From Zea mays (lineage: Eukaryota; Streptophyta; Magnoliopsida; Poales; Poaceae), in NCBI RefSeq assembly GCF_902167145.1, contig NC_050099.1, forward strand, positions 9,500,434-9,564,433: DNA of 64,000 bases. The letters are read 5' to 3'. How positions within the stretch are numbered: the stretch's first letter is position 1; every line of letters starts with the position of its first letter. Shown piece by piece: positions 34,081-46,230 of this stretch. Made by a program: the position numbers and the translations under genes. The notes under the pieces are model-generated. The model was not told the DNA's origin. It saw only the letters and a program-made list of their open reading frames with translations, and ran no database searches.

Positions 34081-35900
34081 AAGTCACACTAAAAATGCTC
34101 TTATCATCTCAAACGTTTGATATACAGGTGTTTTGATGGAGACTGTTAAGTTGAACATCCACCTAGAACCTAGACTACACTTAACCACAACTGCACCTAG
34201 AACTAATGAAGATATTTCAGTAATAACCAATTGGGTGAAACTTTATATATATATACCATCACTATTTGTCAGTCTACCCAACCGATAATTATTGAGTGGA
34301 CTTCAGTAATAATCGAGAACTAATGAACATCATTCAATAATAAACAATTACGTGAAACTTTACTTAGGGTGACGAAAACCATATAGGATTTTTTAATATT
34401 TTTTACATTGAAGCACCGAGGAAATTCACCACCCAAGCAATGTGCAAATGGATGCCTCCTCATCCACCTCTTTCGTAACCAAGCATCGAAATTTTAGCAC
34501 AATTTTCCTTGTGTAGAACTCCATCAAACGGTCTATCTTTCCACATTCATTCTCAACTAATTTTCCTAGCAGCCTCATCCTTCTTGAGCCTTTGTTAATA
34601 CAACCTAAAGGCCGGTATAAATAACCAAACATGACAAAATACATAAAACAAATAAATCACAAGAATAAATTTCTCCATGACATCTGCATTCAATCTGCTA
34701 GCTGAACATTCTATCGTGATTAGTGGGTTTGCTAAAGCACCAGAATAGGTAGTAGAACAAAGAGCCTCTAAAAGGAAAGTTTCATGGTCACTTGATGATT
34801 TCGCAAGCTCTGTCTTTAGCCTTAAAATCTAAAAAGTAAACATGACACTATGTCAGCAAAGAACATGATCTTTTAATCTAAAATGACATCAAGATCAAAT
34901 ACCTATTCATTGAGCTCCCAATTAAGAGAGCAGGGTTGCGTACACAATCAATAAGCACCTCAACCTGGAATTCCAGGCATATAAGTCTTTAGGGCTCCAC
35001 AAGTGTAGCTCATCATCTCACCACAAGTAGACGCTTTGGAACAACCACCTATTGCCTCAATTTCACGCACACCACACAATTCGCTCTTGTTGGTAGTGAA
35101 TGCAAAGTCCATTGTGTCTTCAATAGCTGACCGACACCTGCTCAGAACCATAATCAACATAAACTCCAACAGAATCAGATGGTCCATGAATAGAAAATAT
35201 GAACACCCTATTATCATCAGCTACTGCTGAGGGATTGGATGAAATGTGAAACCATACAAAAATAAAGACAATATACTGCATATTTCTCAGAGGCTATTTT
35301 AGAACATACAATGTTGAGTTGCTGCTCTCCACTAATATCTGTTGTATTAACACTGAGGAGGGTGCAACAACTGCTCATGAAAGTAATATCAAACTGTGAA
35401 TTGGAGTTACCATTATGAAAGACATTTGTTAGGCACTACCACACGACAATGTATGCACATGTCTCTTTAAAACAGAAACAATAGAAGTGTAACAAATAAC
35501 GTATAGACAATTTATTTGGTAAAAAAATGGCCAGCAAGAAGAGTAGGATGGATCACGATGGGCATCCAAGTTGTTTCATCTCTCTGTGAAGAATCTTAGA
35601 TGTATTGCACCCCTTGCAGCAGTTCTAAAAAGTTATTTAACTATATGATAAAAATAGAAATATCTACGGTTGGATGAACAACATCCAAGAATATATAAAG
35701 TAATAAAAATTTGCATTTTGAATTTTAAAATTTTGAATATAATTTTTGAGAGCAGAGATGATTTCAAATAAAAAAGTTGTCAACTAAAAAGTTTCATAAC
35801 TTTTCAAGATCCACAATTTTTATGTTGGTGGTTTTATCATCCAAGATCATTTGGAAAACTCAAAAAATTAAGGATATAAATGATTTCTAGTGAAGGTTTT
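34081..35900. other. Intergenic, no identifiable gene
   Basis: This is AT-rich DNA with short open stretches on the minus strand (34426-34644 and 34960-35217). The second reads plausibly as an exon (EIEAIGGCSKASTCGEMM), but I cannot name it and see no complete gene. It may hold fragments of a degenerate element. Confidence 0.4.
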
Positions 35901-35940
35901 TTAAGAAAACCGCCACTAGAAATTATGGCGGTTTTCTTAA
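35901..35940. repeat. Perfect 15-bp inverted repeat
   Basis: TTAAGAAAACCGCCA (35901-35915) and its exact complement (35926-35940) flank a 10-base loop. Next to it is GCACTGACGGTTGATAACGG, also present upstream of P2 near 39098. It resembles ends or subterminal repeats of a small DNA transposon. Confidence 0.55.
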
Positions 35941-36317
35941 GGAACCGCCACTAAAAAATAGCACTGACGGTTGATAACGGAATCCGTCTTTAAAAAAATA
36001 CACCCCACTATATGCAGGCTTTGGTGTAAAGCAATCACCGTGCATGGTCGTCCTCAACACACTCGGAAAAACTATATATATAGAATCCATAAATAAGAGA
36101 GGTAAGGACACGTGCAGAAATCTTTTTAGTTTACTGAATCTTTCTGGGAAACTTTTTATTTCTTAAATCGTTTTGGGGGAACATTTTCCTTTACTAAACT
36201 ACTAGGAGGCTGACATGAAGGGCCCTTCTTCCCTGATCCATTATTCTTGCCCCGCGCCGGCTTCTCATCGTGGGCACATGCAGGCTTCTGGCTCGATCGG
36301 GCAGGGAGGGCCGGGCC

Positions 36318-36326
36318 TATATATAT
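36318..36326 (+). promoter_or_regulatory. TATA box of PME copy P1
   Basis: GGGCCTATATATATGGGATG lies about 110 bp before the ATG. The upstream 370 bp match the region before P2, which has the same box at 39459-39467. Confidence 0.65.
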
Positions 36327-36433
36327 GGGATGCTGCCAGTGTTAGCCAGCGAAGACGCGCACAAAGGTAAGTGTGTAAGGTTAGGAGCCAGTGTACCATC
36401 ACAACAGATCAGATCGATCGCAGCTTATAGGGG

Positions 36434-37729
36434 ATGGTAGGCGACGTGAGCAGGTGCGGCCTGGGCCTGGCCATGGCGATGGCCCTGCTGCTCGCTGCGC
36501 TGGTTGTCGTTGCAAGCAGCGGCGCGGAGATGAGGCAGAAGCTGCCTACTGGCAGTGGTAACGACGTCGACCACACAGCCGTTCTCAGCCGCCTGTCCAA
36601 CGTCATTGATCCGCCGGGGAGCTGGCCTCAGCATGCGGATGCTGTCGTGGTGAAGCGGTGCGGCGGCGGCGCTGCTCCGTAGGCTTGCTACACCAGCATC
36701 CAGGCAGCCCTGAATGCCACACCAGCACCACAAGAAGCCGAGGAGGTGGAGGACAAGTACGTCATGCATGTGCTCGCTGGCGTCTACGACGAGACCGTCA
36801 ACGTAACAAGAAGGAACGTGATGCTGATCGGCGATGGGGTCGGTGCCACCATCATCACGGGGAACAAGAGGAATGCAACAGGCATCCCCATGAACATGAC
36901 AGCGACAATGATTGAGTAACTCTGGCGATGGATATTTCACTGTAGTTGAGTTGTCATGCATGCATACTGTAAATTAGAACATAACTATTAATTTGCTACT
37001 GCTGCTGCAGATGCCTTGGGTCACGGCTTCATAGCACAGAACCTGACAATCAGAAACACGGTAGGGCCGGAAGGCAGGCAGGCCGTGGCGCTAAGGTCAA
37101 ATTTGAACAAGTCGGTCGTCTACCGGTGCAGCATTGAAGGTCATGAGGACACCATGTATGTGGAGAACGGGATCCAGTTCTACCTGCAGACCTCGATCTG
37201 GGGCACCATGGACTTTGTGTTTGGCAATGCCCAGGCCATGTTCCAGAGCTGCCCGCTGCTGGTGCGCCGCCCACCGAAAGGCAAGCACAATGTGCTGACG
37301 GCCCAGGGCTGCAACAACGCAAGCCGCGAGTCCGGCTTCTCGTTCCACATGTGCACCGTGGAAGCGGCGCCGGGCGTGGACCTCGACAGCGTGGAGACCT
37401 ACCTCGACCGCCCCTATAGGAACTTCTCCCACGTCGCCTTCATCAAGTCGTATCTTAGTCGCGTGGTCAGCCCCAATGGCTGGGTCGCGTGGAACAAGAA
37501 CAAGGTCGTCGAGGATACCACCCGGACCATCTTATACCTGGAATACGGCAACGACGGCGCCGGTGCCGACACAGCCGGCCGCGTCAAGTGGCCAGGCTTC
37601 CACGTCCTCAATGCCGACACCGAGGCGGCCGCGTACACGGCAGACATGTTCATCAACTTGAGCAAGTGGGTCCCTGAGCCTATCCAGTACGACCACACCC
37701 TCGGTGCGGCGCCACTGCCACGCGCCTGA
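36434..37729 (+). pseudogene. Pectin methylesterase copy P1, two exons, disabled
   Basis: Exon 1 is 36434-36911 and exon 2 is 37011-37729, giving about 398 residues if read through. The product would be a secreted cell-wall enzyme that removes methyl esters from pectin. A signal peptide (hydrophobic core at residues 10-27) is followed by only about 55 residues before the catalytic domain, so there is no inhibitor pro-domain (type II PME). Motifs: GVYDE (region I), QAVALR (II), GHEDTMY (III, usually GxQDTLY), MDFVFG with the catalytic Asp (IV) and YLDRPY (V, usually LGRPW). Breaks: TAG at 36680-36682 in codon 83, and loss of the splice donor, where exon 1 is followed by TTGAGT at 36912 but P2 has GTGAGT. 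The acceptor CTGCTGCAG at 37010 is intact. Exon 2 is fully open, so decay is recent. The family resembles PMEs of maize cross-incompatibility loci (inference). Confidence 0.88.
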
Positions 37730-38311
37730 CGGTGCTCCGCTCGGCGCGCTTAAGTTAGTACTGTACTACGCAGGCTGCCGTTCCATTTCAGATCCCACCA
37801 CCTTATTACTACGGTATTGTATGTCTCTAGTATCTAGCCATGTATCATTGCCGAGATGAATTAAGGCATATTATGGCATGCATGATGTCGTATATTTCGT
37901 GTATGCATGCATGTACCTGGACGGCTGGACCTCTACCTGTAGCTACCATTTCTTACCGGTATTGTACGTACTCTCTCTGTATGTGTGTCTATATAATATA
38001 TATGTATCCTCGATCCATATAAATGGATTATATCTATCATTATTTCATATGAGCTAATACACACAAGTAATTGTGATACAAGCCCTACACAAGTTGGTAC
38101 TGCTATATATAAGTAAGTCACCGGCCGGCCGACAAAATTTATACAATAACACAGCTGTGCAAATAGATTTGAAAACAAATATTTGCTAGTATAAATTTTG
38201 AATACGTTGGTTGCTGTGATTGGCCGCGCGGACACACAAATCGATCAGAATTCTTTTTGTAGTGATAACATTTTAGTTTTATGCGGTGCATAGGACCCAC
38301 AAAAAAATCAA
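37730..38311 (+). other. 3' flank of P1
   Basis: This is non-coding. 37730-37850 matches 51033-51154 after P2, and 37857-38311 matches 52763-53212. It shows that the duplicated unit extends well past the coding region. The homology breaks at about 38311/53212, after the shared CACAAAAAAATCAAA. Confidence 0.8.
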
Positions 38312-38343
38312 ATTAACTACCACATCATATCCACCTTCTCTCA

Positions 38344-38345
<2 letters not shown>

Positions 38346-38434
<89 letters not shown>
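38346..38434. repeat. (AT)n microsatellite
   Basis: About 89 bp of uninterrupted TA repeat. It yields spurious Tyr-Ile ORFs on translation. Confidence 0.97.
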
Positions 38435-38436
<2 letters not shown>

Positions 38437-39085
38437 TTGGCAAGAGCTAATTAAATATGTGCAAAGCCAGCCAGACTGCTTGTGGTTGCATTGGATGATA
38501 TGCCACCCGCTATAGCACGAATGCATGCATGATGGAGCTTCTCTAACCAGCAGAGTTTCTGGCCGAGGGCTGAGCAGGTATGGAGCTGGGATAGTAGTAA
38601 CGTGCAGTGCTCCAGCGCTTTCCGAAAGCTGTACGTGTCATCGATCTGTTGGTGCACGCACACACACACGTACGTACGTAGAAATGCATGACAAGCTAGC
38701 CAACAGTCTTGGCAACTCCATTGGCCACCACGAGGTTCTCGGTTGTTGTGCCTAGGCTGTACATAGAGTTCTCTCTACTCTCACAATCAACCTTACAAAT
38801 ATTTTAGAAAGTCAGCAAAAAGTAGGCAATGTGCTCAAATCTTGAATAAGCAATTAATGTATTTTAGTTTGAATGCACCCACTTTTAAGTTAGATCTGCT
38901 GCTATTGTTTCGGACAGGATAAGGACCAACAAAAGTGATTAATTCCCTGTTGCCGGGCCCACACACTAGTCCCCGTCGGTATTTATTCTTGTGGGTATTT
39001 GAAGAGGCCAATGAGAGTTATTTTATCCCCATCGGCTGGCTGACTTCTTTGCCGGACGATGGAAATTAATTTAAGTCGGCTTCGC
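38435..39085. other. Spacer between P1 and P2
   Basis: No gene or element is recognised. Homology with the P1 upstream region starts again at about 39086 (CACTAAAAAAAGCACTGACG). Confidence 0.5.
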
Positions 39086-39458
39086 CACTAAAAAAAGCAC
39101 TGACGGTTGATAACGGAATCTGTCTGTAAAAAAGTGCACCCCCACTGTGCAGGTTTTGGTGTAAAGCAATCCCCGTGCATCGCCGTCATCAACACACTCG
39201 GGAAAACTATATATAGAATCCATAAATGAGAGGGGAAAGAACCCGTGCAGAAATCTTTTTAATTTACTAAATCTTTCTGGGAAACTTTTTCTTTACTAAA
39301 TCGTTTTGGGGGAACATTTTCCTTTACTAAACTACTAGGAGGCTAACATGAAGGGCCCTTCTTCCCTGATCCATTCTTCTTGCCCCGCGCTGGCCCCTGG
39401 GGTGGTCGATCTCGTCGTGGGCATATGGCTGGCTCGATCGGGCGGGGTAGGGCGGGCC

Positions 39459-39467
39459 TATATATAT
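39459..39467 (+). promoter_or_regulatory. TATA box of PME copy P2
   Basis: GGGCCTATATATATGGGATG matches the P1 box and lies about 120 bp before the P2 ATG. Confidence 0.6.
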
Positions 39468-39581
39468 GGGATGCTACCGCTTTTGGCTAGCGAAGACACG
39501 CACAAAGGTAAGTGTGTAAGGTTAGGAGCCAGTGTACCATCACATCAGATCAGATCGATCGCTCGCCAGAGCTTATAGGGG

Positions 39582-40157
39582 ATGGTAGGCGACGTGAGGA
39601 GGTGCGGCCTAGGCCTGGCCATGGCTGTGGCTCTGATGCTCGCTGCGCTGGTTCTCGTTGCAAGCGGCGGCGCGGAGACGAGGCAGAAGCTGCCTGCTGG
39701 CAGTGGCAACGACTACGACCACTCAGCCATTCTTAGCCACCTGTCCAACATCATTGATCCGTCGGGGAGCTGGCCTGCGCACGCTGATGCTGTCGTGGTG
39801 AAGCGGTGCAGCGGCGTCGCTGCTCCACCGCCTTGCTACACTAGCATCTAGGCAACCCTAGATGACGCACCACAAGAAGCCAAGGAGGACAAGTACATCG
39901 TGCATGTGCTCTCTAGCGTCTACGATGAGACCATCAACATAAAATGAAGGAACATGATGCTGATCGGCGATGGGGTCGGTGCCACCATCATCAAAGGGAA
40001 CAAGAGCAATGCAACTGGCGTCCCCATGAACATGACGGCGACAATGAGTGAGTAACTCTGGCGATCGATATTTCACGGCAGGTTAGTTGTCATGCATGCA
40101 TACTGTAAATCAGATCTATTAATTTGTTGTTGCTGCTGCAGATGCCTTGGGTCACGG
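39582..40157 (+). pseudogene. Pectin methylesterase copy P2, segment 1 (exon 1, intron, start of exon 2)
   Basis: Exon 1 starts at the ATG at 39582 and is collinear with P1: signal peptide, then a short linker, then the GDGVGAT region. It has in-frame TAG at 39849-39851 (CAG in P1) and TGA where P1 reads AGA (AAAATGAAGG, near 39943). Unlike P1 it keeps a good splice donor, GTGAGT at 40048, and the acceptor CTGCTGCAG at 40141. Where P1 has its TAG, P2 reads on with Pro-Pro-Cys. Exon 2 is interrupted 16 bases in by the solo LTR, which duplicated CACGG. The gene continues at 43453. Confidence 0.87.
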
Positions 40158-43100
40158 TGTCACACCCGGATTTAAGGGACAAATCCGGGTGCATCTCATA
40201 CATGCGCCAAGATGACAACATATATAATAACAGAGTGTATAGAGATAAATGTCACGAAACATCAGAGTATTTATTACATAGCGGAAGTCTTATTACAAAA
40301 TAAAAGAATAAATATAGAACGAACTAAGGATCGTCAGCGCCAACATCAACTGAGAAACGCCACCTAGATCAGATCAAACTCCTCGCCTTGTGGCTCCTCC
40401 TGAACCACCTGTTCTTCTCCTGTGGGGGGTGTGAGACAGCAAGAGTGAGCTCACATACGTTCATAGCTCAACAAGTCGTGGGGAATAATGTGGCATGAAC
40501 TCACCAAAGGTGGGAGTTCATGAAGTGTAAGGCTGATCAATGAGATAAAGGCTGAGGCTGAGCATTGCTTTTATAAGTTGGTCAAAATTTTATTAGCAAT
40601 TACTAGGTGTAAGTGAATACCAAACCTTAATAATAATAAAGAAAAGTAATAATAAAATAATCCCAAATGCTATGCAAATGTCAAATTAAATTTAAGTTCC
40701 ATAATAAATCATGTGAGGGTCCGAGCCGCTCATGACCGTGAGCACGGCTAGTATACTAGTTTTACACTCTGCAGAGGTTGCGCATCTTTACCCACAAGTC
40801 ATGTTACCCATCTGCCAAGAGACGGCCAATCCCATACACCTCTACCGAGGAGGCGAGGCAGGGTAACACTACGAGGCCTTTACAAAGTTCCACTAGCTTC
40901 AGAAATCCCGCTACAGTTTATAGGAAGCTCCAGTGCAGGAATCCCTCGCCTGACCGCCATCGTAGCAAAATCAACCCAAGGACCTCCCTACACTGACCAC
41001 TCCCCTACTGCCCTTGCCCCTTTGGGGTAAGGAAGACCTCCACTAGCTTTCCTAGTTAATCAGCCAAGGGCGTCCCATTAAACCCTTGTGGTAGCACTGT
41101 TTTCCCGGGTGGTCGCTCCATGTTCCCATTCATTTAATGATCTTAACATGAACAATAATAATAACAAGATAATAACAGGATAATCATGAATAGTGTATCT
41201 CCATACCCAAATCCACATAAAGCAATAGCAGGTACTACCCAAAAATATTTCAGTGGTGAACAAGGTATAAAGATAACCAAAACTGGGGTAACCTATTGGA
41301 TCCCATCAAAATTAGCCTATGCAGATCATTATAATTAATAAGAACATGGCTGGGAAAAGTAAGTGATCAAGGGCACAACTTGCCTTCAATGAGCTCCTGC
41401 TCAGCTACTTCTACTTGCTGAACCTCAGAATCCACAGTGGCTTGCTCGTCTACTCGCATCAACACAATACATACATAGTATAGCATAAATTAACATCACA
41501 TCAAACATGTAAATAAAATATACAGTAAAAATATAAACATTAAAATAAGATCACAGAAACTAGAATCATTAAATTTGGAGTTATAGATTTCGAGTTATGA
41601 ATTTCCTAAGATTCAATGTGCTTGAAATAGAATTAAATGATAAATTAATTTTCTTATTGTGTTCATGTCAAAACAAAGATACTAAATGATAGAGAATCTT
41701 ATTACAAAATTTTAGAAATTGGAATGGTTCAATTTGGAGCTAAAATGAATTTTCTATGGAATAAACAAGTTTTAGGAATTCTTTTTATATTAAAAATCAA
41801 TTTCTGTATTTATTTACCTATTTTATATGTCCTCTGGACTGGGCGTCAATATCTGAGAACAGAAGGGGCTTCTGCGCATAATGTTCTAAGACTCAGAGAA
41901 TAGGGTTCTATGGATGGCGGGTTGATATCCTTTAACCCCAGGGTTTCTTTTACAAAACTTGCGGCCGAAGGGGTACGAGAGGATTATGGCCGCTTGATTA
42001 GATTTAAACTACCCGGATTAAATCGTGACTCAAGTGAACCGATGCGCGATCCCAACCGCTGGATCCCCCATCAACGGCCGTGAGCTCACCTGCACGGGAT
42101 TGAATCCTACGCCTAGGAACTCTCATCGATGTTCAAGATTGAGTTCCCCGTTGAGCGACTGCACCAGATGAATCTCAACCATCCAGTGGCCATCCAAAGG
42201 TGGGCTGGTTGTGTTCCCTATCCGCACTCAACCGCGGCGGCGGGCTGCTCTACACGGCGGGATCTCGCCGGCGCGACTACGAACTAGGCCTAAACGCACG
42301 ATTCCCTGAATACGTTGAGGATAAACCATGTAGGGACCATGGTGAATACGGATGACCACTCCTTACCGGCGATTGAGCGACGCAGGGATATGGCGACGAT
42401 GTCCGGCGGCTCCACGGCGTTCCGCCAACTCTGGCGAACAACTACGGGGCGCACGGTCGACGATTCGGCACGCAGGCACCACGGATGGTCACGCGCCCGC
42501 TCGGTGTAGACCCCCGACCTCCCTACAACTTCCGGCGATGGCGGATGGACGGCCGTGCACGGCGGCGCAATCCTTTGCCTAAGAAGATAGCGCGCTGGTG
42601 GTATGGCTCGGGTCTAGCGCATGGATAGAGGGAGGTGAGGGATAGACGTAGCAGGTAGATATAAGCGCGACCGAAGCCCACGCCTGGCACGAACTCCCTA
42701 GGATTTCCGGCCGAGCGGAAGGTGCTCCTTGAGTAAAACTCGGAGGGTCGTTGCAAGGGAAGGAGAAAGCCCTGACAGGCATACCCCACCCGACAGCGGG
42801 CGCGAGGAGGTCAGGTGTGCGGCGCGCGATGACGCGTCTATCTGCCCTGGGCCCACATTGTAACGAGACGAAGGGCGCACGCCTATTATGTGTCATTGAC
42901 GATTGGGGCCCGCACGTCGGCGCAAGGCTACAGCGGCAACGGTCAAGCGGGCCGTGCGGGGAAGAGATGAATTGGGCCGCGAATTCGGTTTTGGCCCAGA
43001 ACGGTCCGGTAAGATTTCTTTTTATTTTTATTTTTCCTTTTCTTTCTCTTTTCAATTTCTAGAATTCAAATTTGAATTCAATTTTAATCTGTGAATTTAT

Positions 43101-43447
43101 ATTCATTTTCTTAAATGTACAAGTTGAACCCAAATAGGAAGGTTTAACTAATTTCTTTATATTTATTGTCTTTATCTTTGTTTAGTATTCTTGCTTCTCT
43201 TGCTCAAATTCTTGAATTTCCCCTTTAGAGAATTTAATATATTTCCTTTCACACTATTTTATGTTGTCATAAAATGCACAAAATAAAATCCAGCATGATA
43301 CATATTTTTTTGTGGCTTTTATGTTATTAATTATTTGTTTTTGCATAGGGTGTTCACATGTGATGATGCATAAGGGTCAAACTCACATAAGAAGAAATTG
43401 TTTCTCTATTTATATTATTTCTAACAAATTATAAATTGGGTGTTACA
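40158..43447 (-). mobile_element. Solo LTR, gypsy type, inside P2 exon 2
   Basis: This 3290-bp unit is bounded by TGTCACACCC and GGGTGTTACA and flanked by the exact duplication CACGG (40153-40157 and 43448-43452). There is no primer-binding site, no coding domain and no internal repeat, so this is an LTR left after LTR-LTR recombination. On the minus strand it starts TGTAACACCCAATTTATAAT, closely like the LTR that begins at 63969 (TGTAATACCCAACTTGTAAT). GC content is highest around 41980-42980, and ORFs there have no recognisable domain. Confidence 0.85.
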
Positions 43448-43452
43448 CACGG

Positions 43453-43658
43453 CTTCATAGCACAGAACCTGACAATCAGAAACATGGCAGGGCCGGAAAG
43501 GAGGTAGGACTTGGCGCTAAGGTCAAATTCGAACAAGTCGGTCGTCTACCGGTGCAGCATGGAAGATCATGAGGACACCTTGTACGTGCAGAACAGGATC
43601 CAGTTCTACCTGCAGACCTTGATCTAGGGCACCGTGGACTTAATTTGTGTTTGGCAAT
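43453..43658 (+). pseudogene. Pectin methylesterase copy P2, segment 2 (exon 2 middle)
   Basis: Continues from 40157 with FIAQNLTIRN. Region II is destroyed (TAG replaces the Gln of QAVALR, near 43506). Region III reads DHEDTLY with the same Glu as P1. TAG replaces a Trp codon before GTVD (near 43625), and four extra bases after GGACTT shift the frame just before the catalytic motif. It is cut at 43658 by the non-coding LTR element, which duplicated GCAAT. Confidence 0.87.
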
Positions 43659-46216
43659 TGTAATACCCTGGGATCCACAAACACCCTAGAATGCTACTAA
43701 ACTACGCATCTAACATTCATATATAAAATTTCGACAGCATCTCCTTTGAAAATTGCATAAACAGGCAAGCAACAAAGTATAAATAGATATCATGATAAGA
43801 AAACATAATAGAGATTAATAATCTGCTAGCAATGGGAAGACAACCATAACAACATGAACTAAATTAACCAGTGTGCACGACTAGTTAAAAACAAACATCC
43901 TTTGACAAGAAGTTTCTAATTAAATCATGACTGCGCCTGGGCAGCGTTATTATGAGAGTGAAGGTGATGTGCTGCTACATCCCACTCCCCTTGATGAGCA
44001 ACAAGCACCTGCATTGAGTAATGCAAGAGTGAGATGAAACATCTCAGCAAGCTAATTGTTTTGACGAGATATTTAAACCACAAATTAAATTAATCAACAT
44101 TTTAAAAGAATCACAATCAAGATCAGAAATACTTGTAGATATAGAACTCAGTAGTCTCAATATAACCAATACCATCTCATTTCCTCGAACAACCACAATA
44201 GGTTGTATAACACTTCCCTGCATCAATAATACCTGCAAATATCAGTTCAATGTATGCATAGGAATGCAATGTGTAGGTCCTCTATCTTCATACCTCTGAG
44301 GGTATAAAACCACATCATCTGCAAATATCACTTCAATGTATGCATATGAATGCAATGCATATGTCCTCTGCCTTCATACCTCTAAGGGTATGAAGCCGCA
44401 TCGTACCCCTACTCGAGCAATGTACGATGCTAAGTTGTACCGGTATGGTCGGACCATAGGTCACGACAAAACTTTAGATGCAAATGAGTAATGCAATGTT
44501 TATGGCATGCTGCATTTATCAATAAATTTCACTTTCTTTAGATACAATACAAACCTCAAATAATACTTTATCTGCCTACAGATACAATGCAAACCTCAAA
44601 TAATACTTCGTCTGCCTTTAGATACAATGCAAACCTCAAATAAGACTTCATCTGCCTTCAGGGGTGTGAAATCTCATGGGTCATACTTGAACCATAATCA
44701 TCATCAATATATGATAGAGCATCAATATAATACAATCTAGTAAAACATCATCATATAGTTCAATTATGAAAGAATCCAATAATTCTGAATATTAGAGTGT
44801 AGGTGATAGAAATAACAGGTCAAAACGGTAGCAACCACCGCAACATTCACTTGCCTTCATCGAAGAAGAAAAATGTACTAGGCATGATCTGGAGTGTAGC
44901 CACCTGCTAGCGGGCATAAAACTTGGTACAAATATTTCACAAACATTTGCCAACAATCAACAAAACACTCCTACACTTGAAACCAGGACCCAGTGGAAAG
45001 ACTCCCACCCTGAACCACATGCCATACAGCAGCAGTGCTGTTTGTTAATTTTGTATCTTTAAAATTAAAACAGTAGTGATATCAAACAAATACTCTAGGA
45101 GTATCGACACAAAATACTCTACAACTTCGGTATTCAATGGATAATTAAATTCTGCCATCTATAAGTTCTAAAACATCTGACAAGATAATTGACTGAATCT
45201 GTCTTAGGCAGCAGCATAGTTAACTTCAAAATTCGATATCTCCCAAACTACTGAACCAAAAATTATGAATTTCAGCTGGCAGTAAGAACTTTTATCCCTC
45301 TACAGAAGTCTCCATAGATGGAAGAGCCAATTCATCCATTTACTAGATGAAACCCTCTAGTGAATACAGGAACAGCTACAGTAAAACAAACATAACTGGA
45401 GTTTCACAAATCATATGAATACACTCTTTAACAATCTAGAAAGCTTATGAAATTATCTACAACTTATTTTACCAACCCACAGTTTAATTCTATTGATAAA
45501 ATTGCCTAACTCTTAAGAGAACATATTCTGCACAGAATTATGAGACTGAAAAACTGCTATAATCAAACTGCAATAACTTTCTGTTCTTATGTCCGATTGA
45601 GGCGTTCTTCATGGCCACGAAAAGATCTACAAATTATCTACGTCTCATATATAGACTTTTTATTTTTTTTGAGGCCATTAAGACCACGGAAAACTGGTAT
45701 GGACAGAAACTGTCGAATTTGCCATTCTGCAGAAATTAAATTTGAGACCAAAACCTAACCCCACATCTAATCCAACCTCTAATCCTTCAATCCCCATGAT
45801 CCACAACCTCCAAAAGCACATAATTATAGGAAGGAACAAGGATCCCATCCTTACCTAGGGTTTCCACAAGAAAATCTGCAAGAGATGGGGTTAGAACATC
45901 TCCTTGATCCTCTCTTCCTCTTCAATCCATCTTGCTCCTCCTCTTCTCGATCCTTGCTGCGTGGGGACAGATCTAGAGGGAGGAGGAAGCAGTGGAGGGC
46001 AGCTGCAAAGGGGAGGAGGAGGGGCGGCCAAGTGTGGGGAATGGGGGGGGGGTTAGCGGCCTAGAAAAGGGAAAAAGGGGGCGACCACTAGGGTTTTGTG
46101 GGAGAAAGAAACGACGCCTCAGATGTCTCCTGACTTTGCATCCAACGGCCCACAACCCTTTCCCTCATCCACGCACCGAAGATCAACTTTTGGTCTATAT
46201 TTTTTGGGATATTACA
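43659..46216 (-). repeat. LARD-like element, 3' LTR
   Basis: This LTR is 2558 bp. It contains two tandem repeats: two 86-bp units (44234-44405) and three 40-bp units (44541-44660). It ends GGGATATTACA beside the polypurine tract. Confidence 0.88.
44541..44660. repeat. Tandem repeat, 3 x 40 bp
   Basis: The unit begins GATACAATRCAAACCTCAAA and is repeated three times with small differences. The same array is at 48823-48942 in the other LTR, so it predates insertion. Confidence 0.85.
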
Positions 46217-46230
46217 CTCTACCCCCCTTA

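Noticed and set aside
37016..37729. P1 exon 2 as a complete, functional 237-residue gene
   Set aside because: The apparent start Met is an artefact of the exon boundary reading; without exon 1 there is no signal peptide or region I, and P2 shows the true two-exon structure.
38341..38526. ORF with a Tyr-Ile repeat
   Set aside because: It is a translation of the (AT)n microsatellite.
42579..43055. ORFs in the GC-rich part of the solo LTR
   Set aside because: Overlapping frames on both strands without known motifs inside a clear LTR; treated as composition artefacts.
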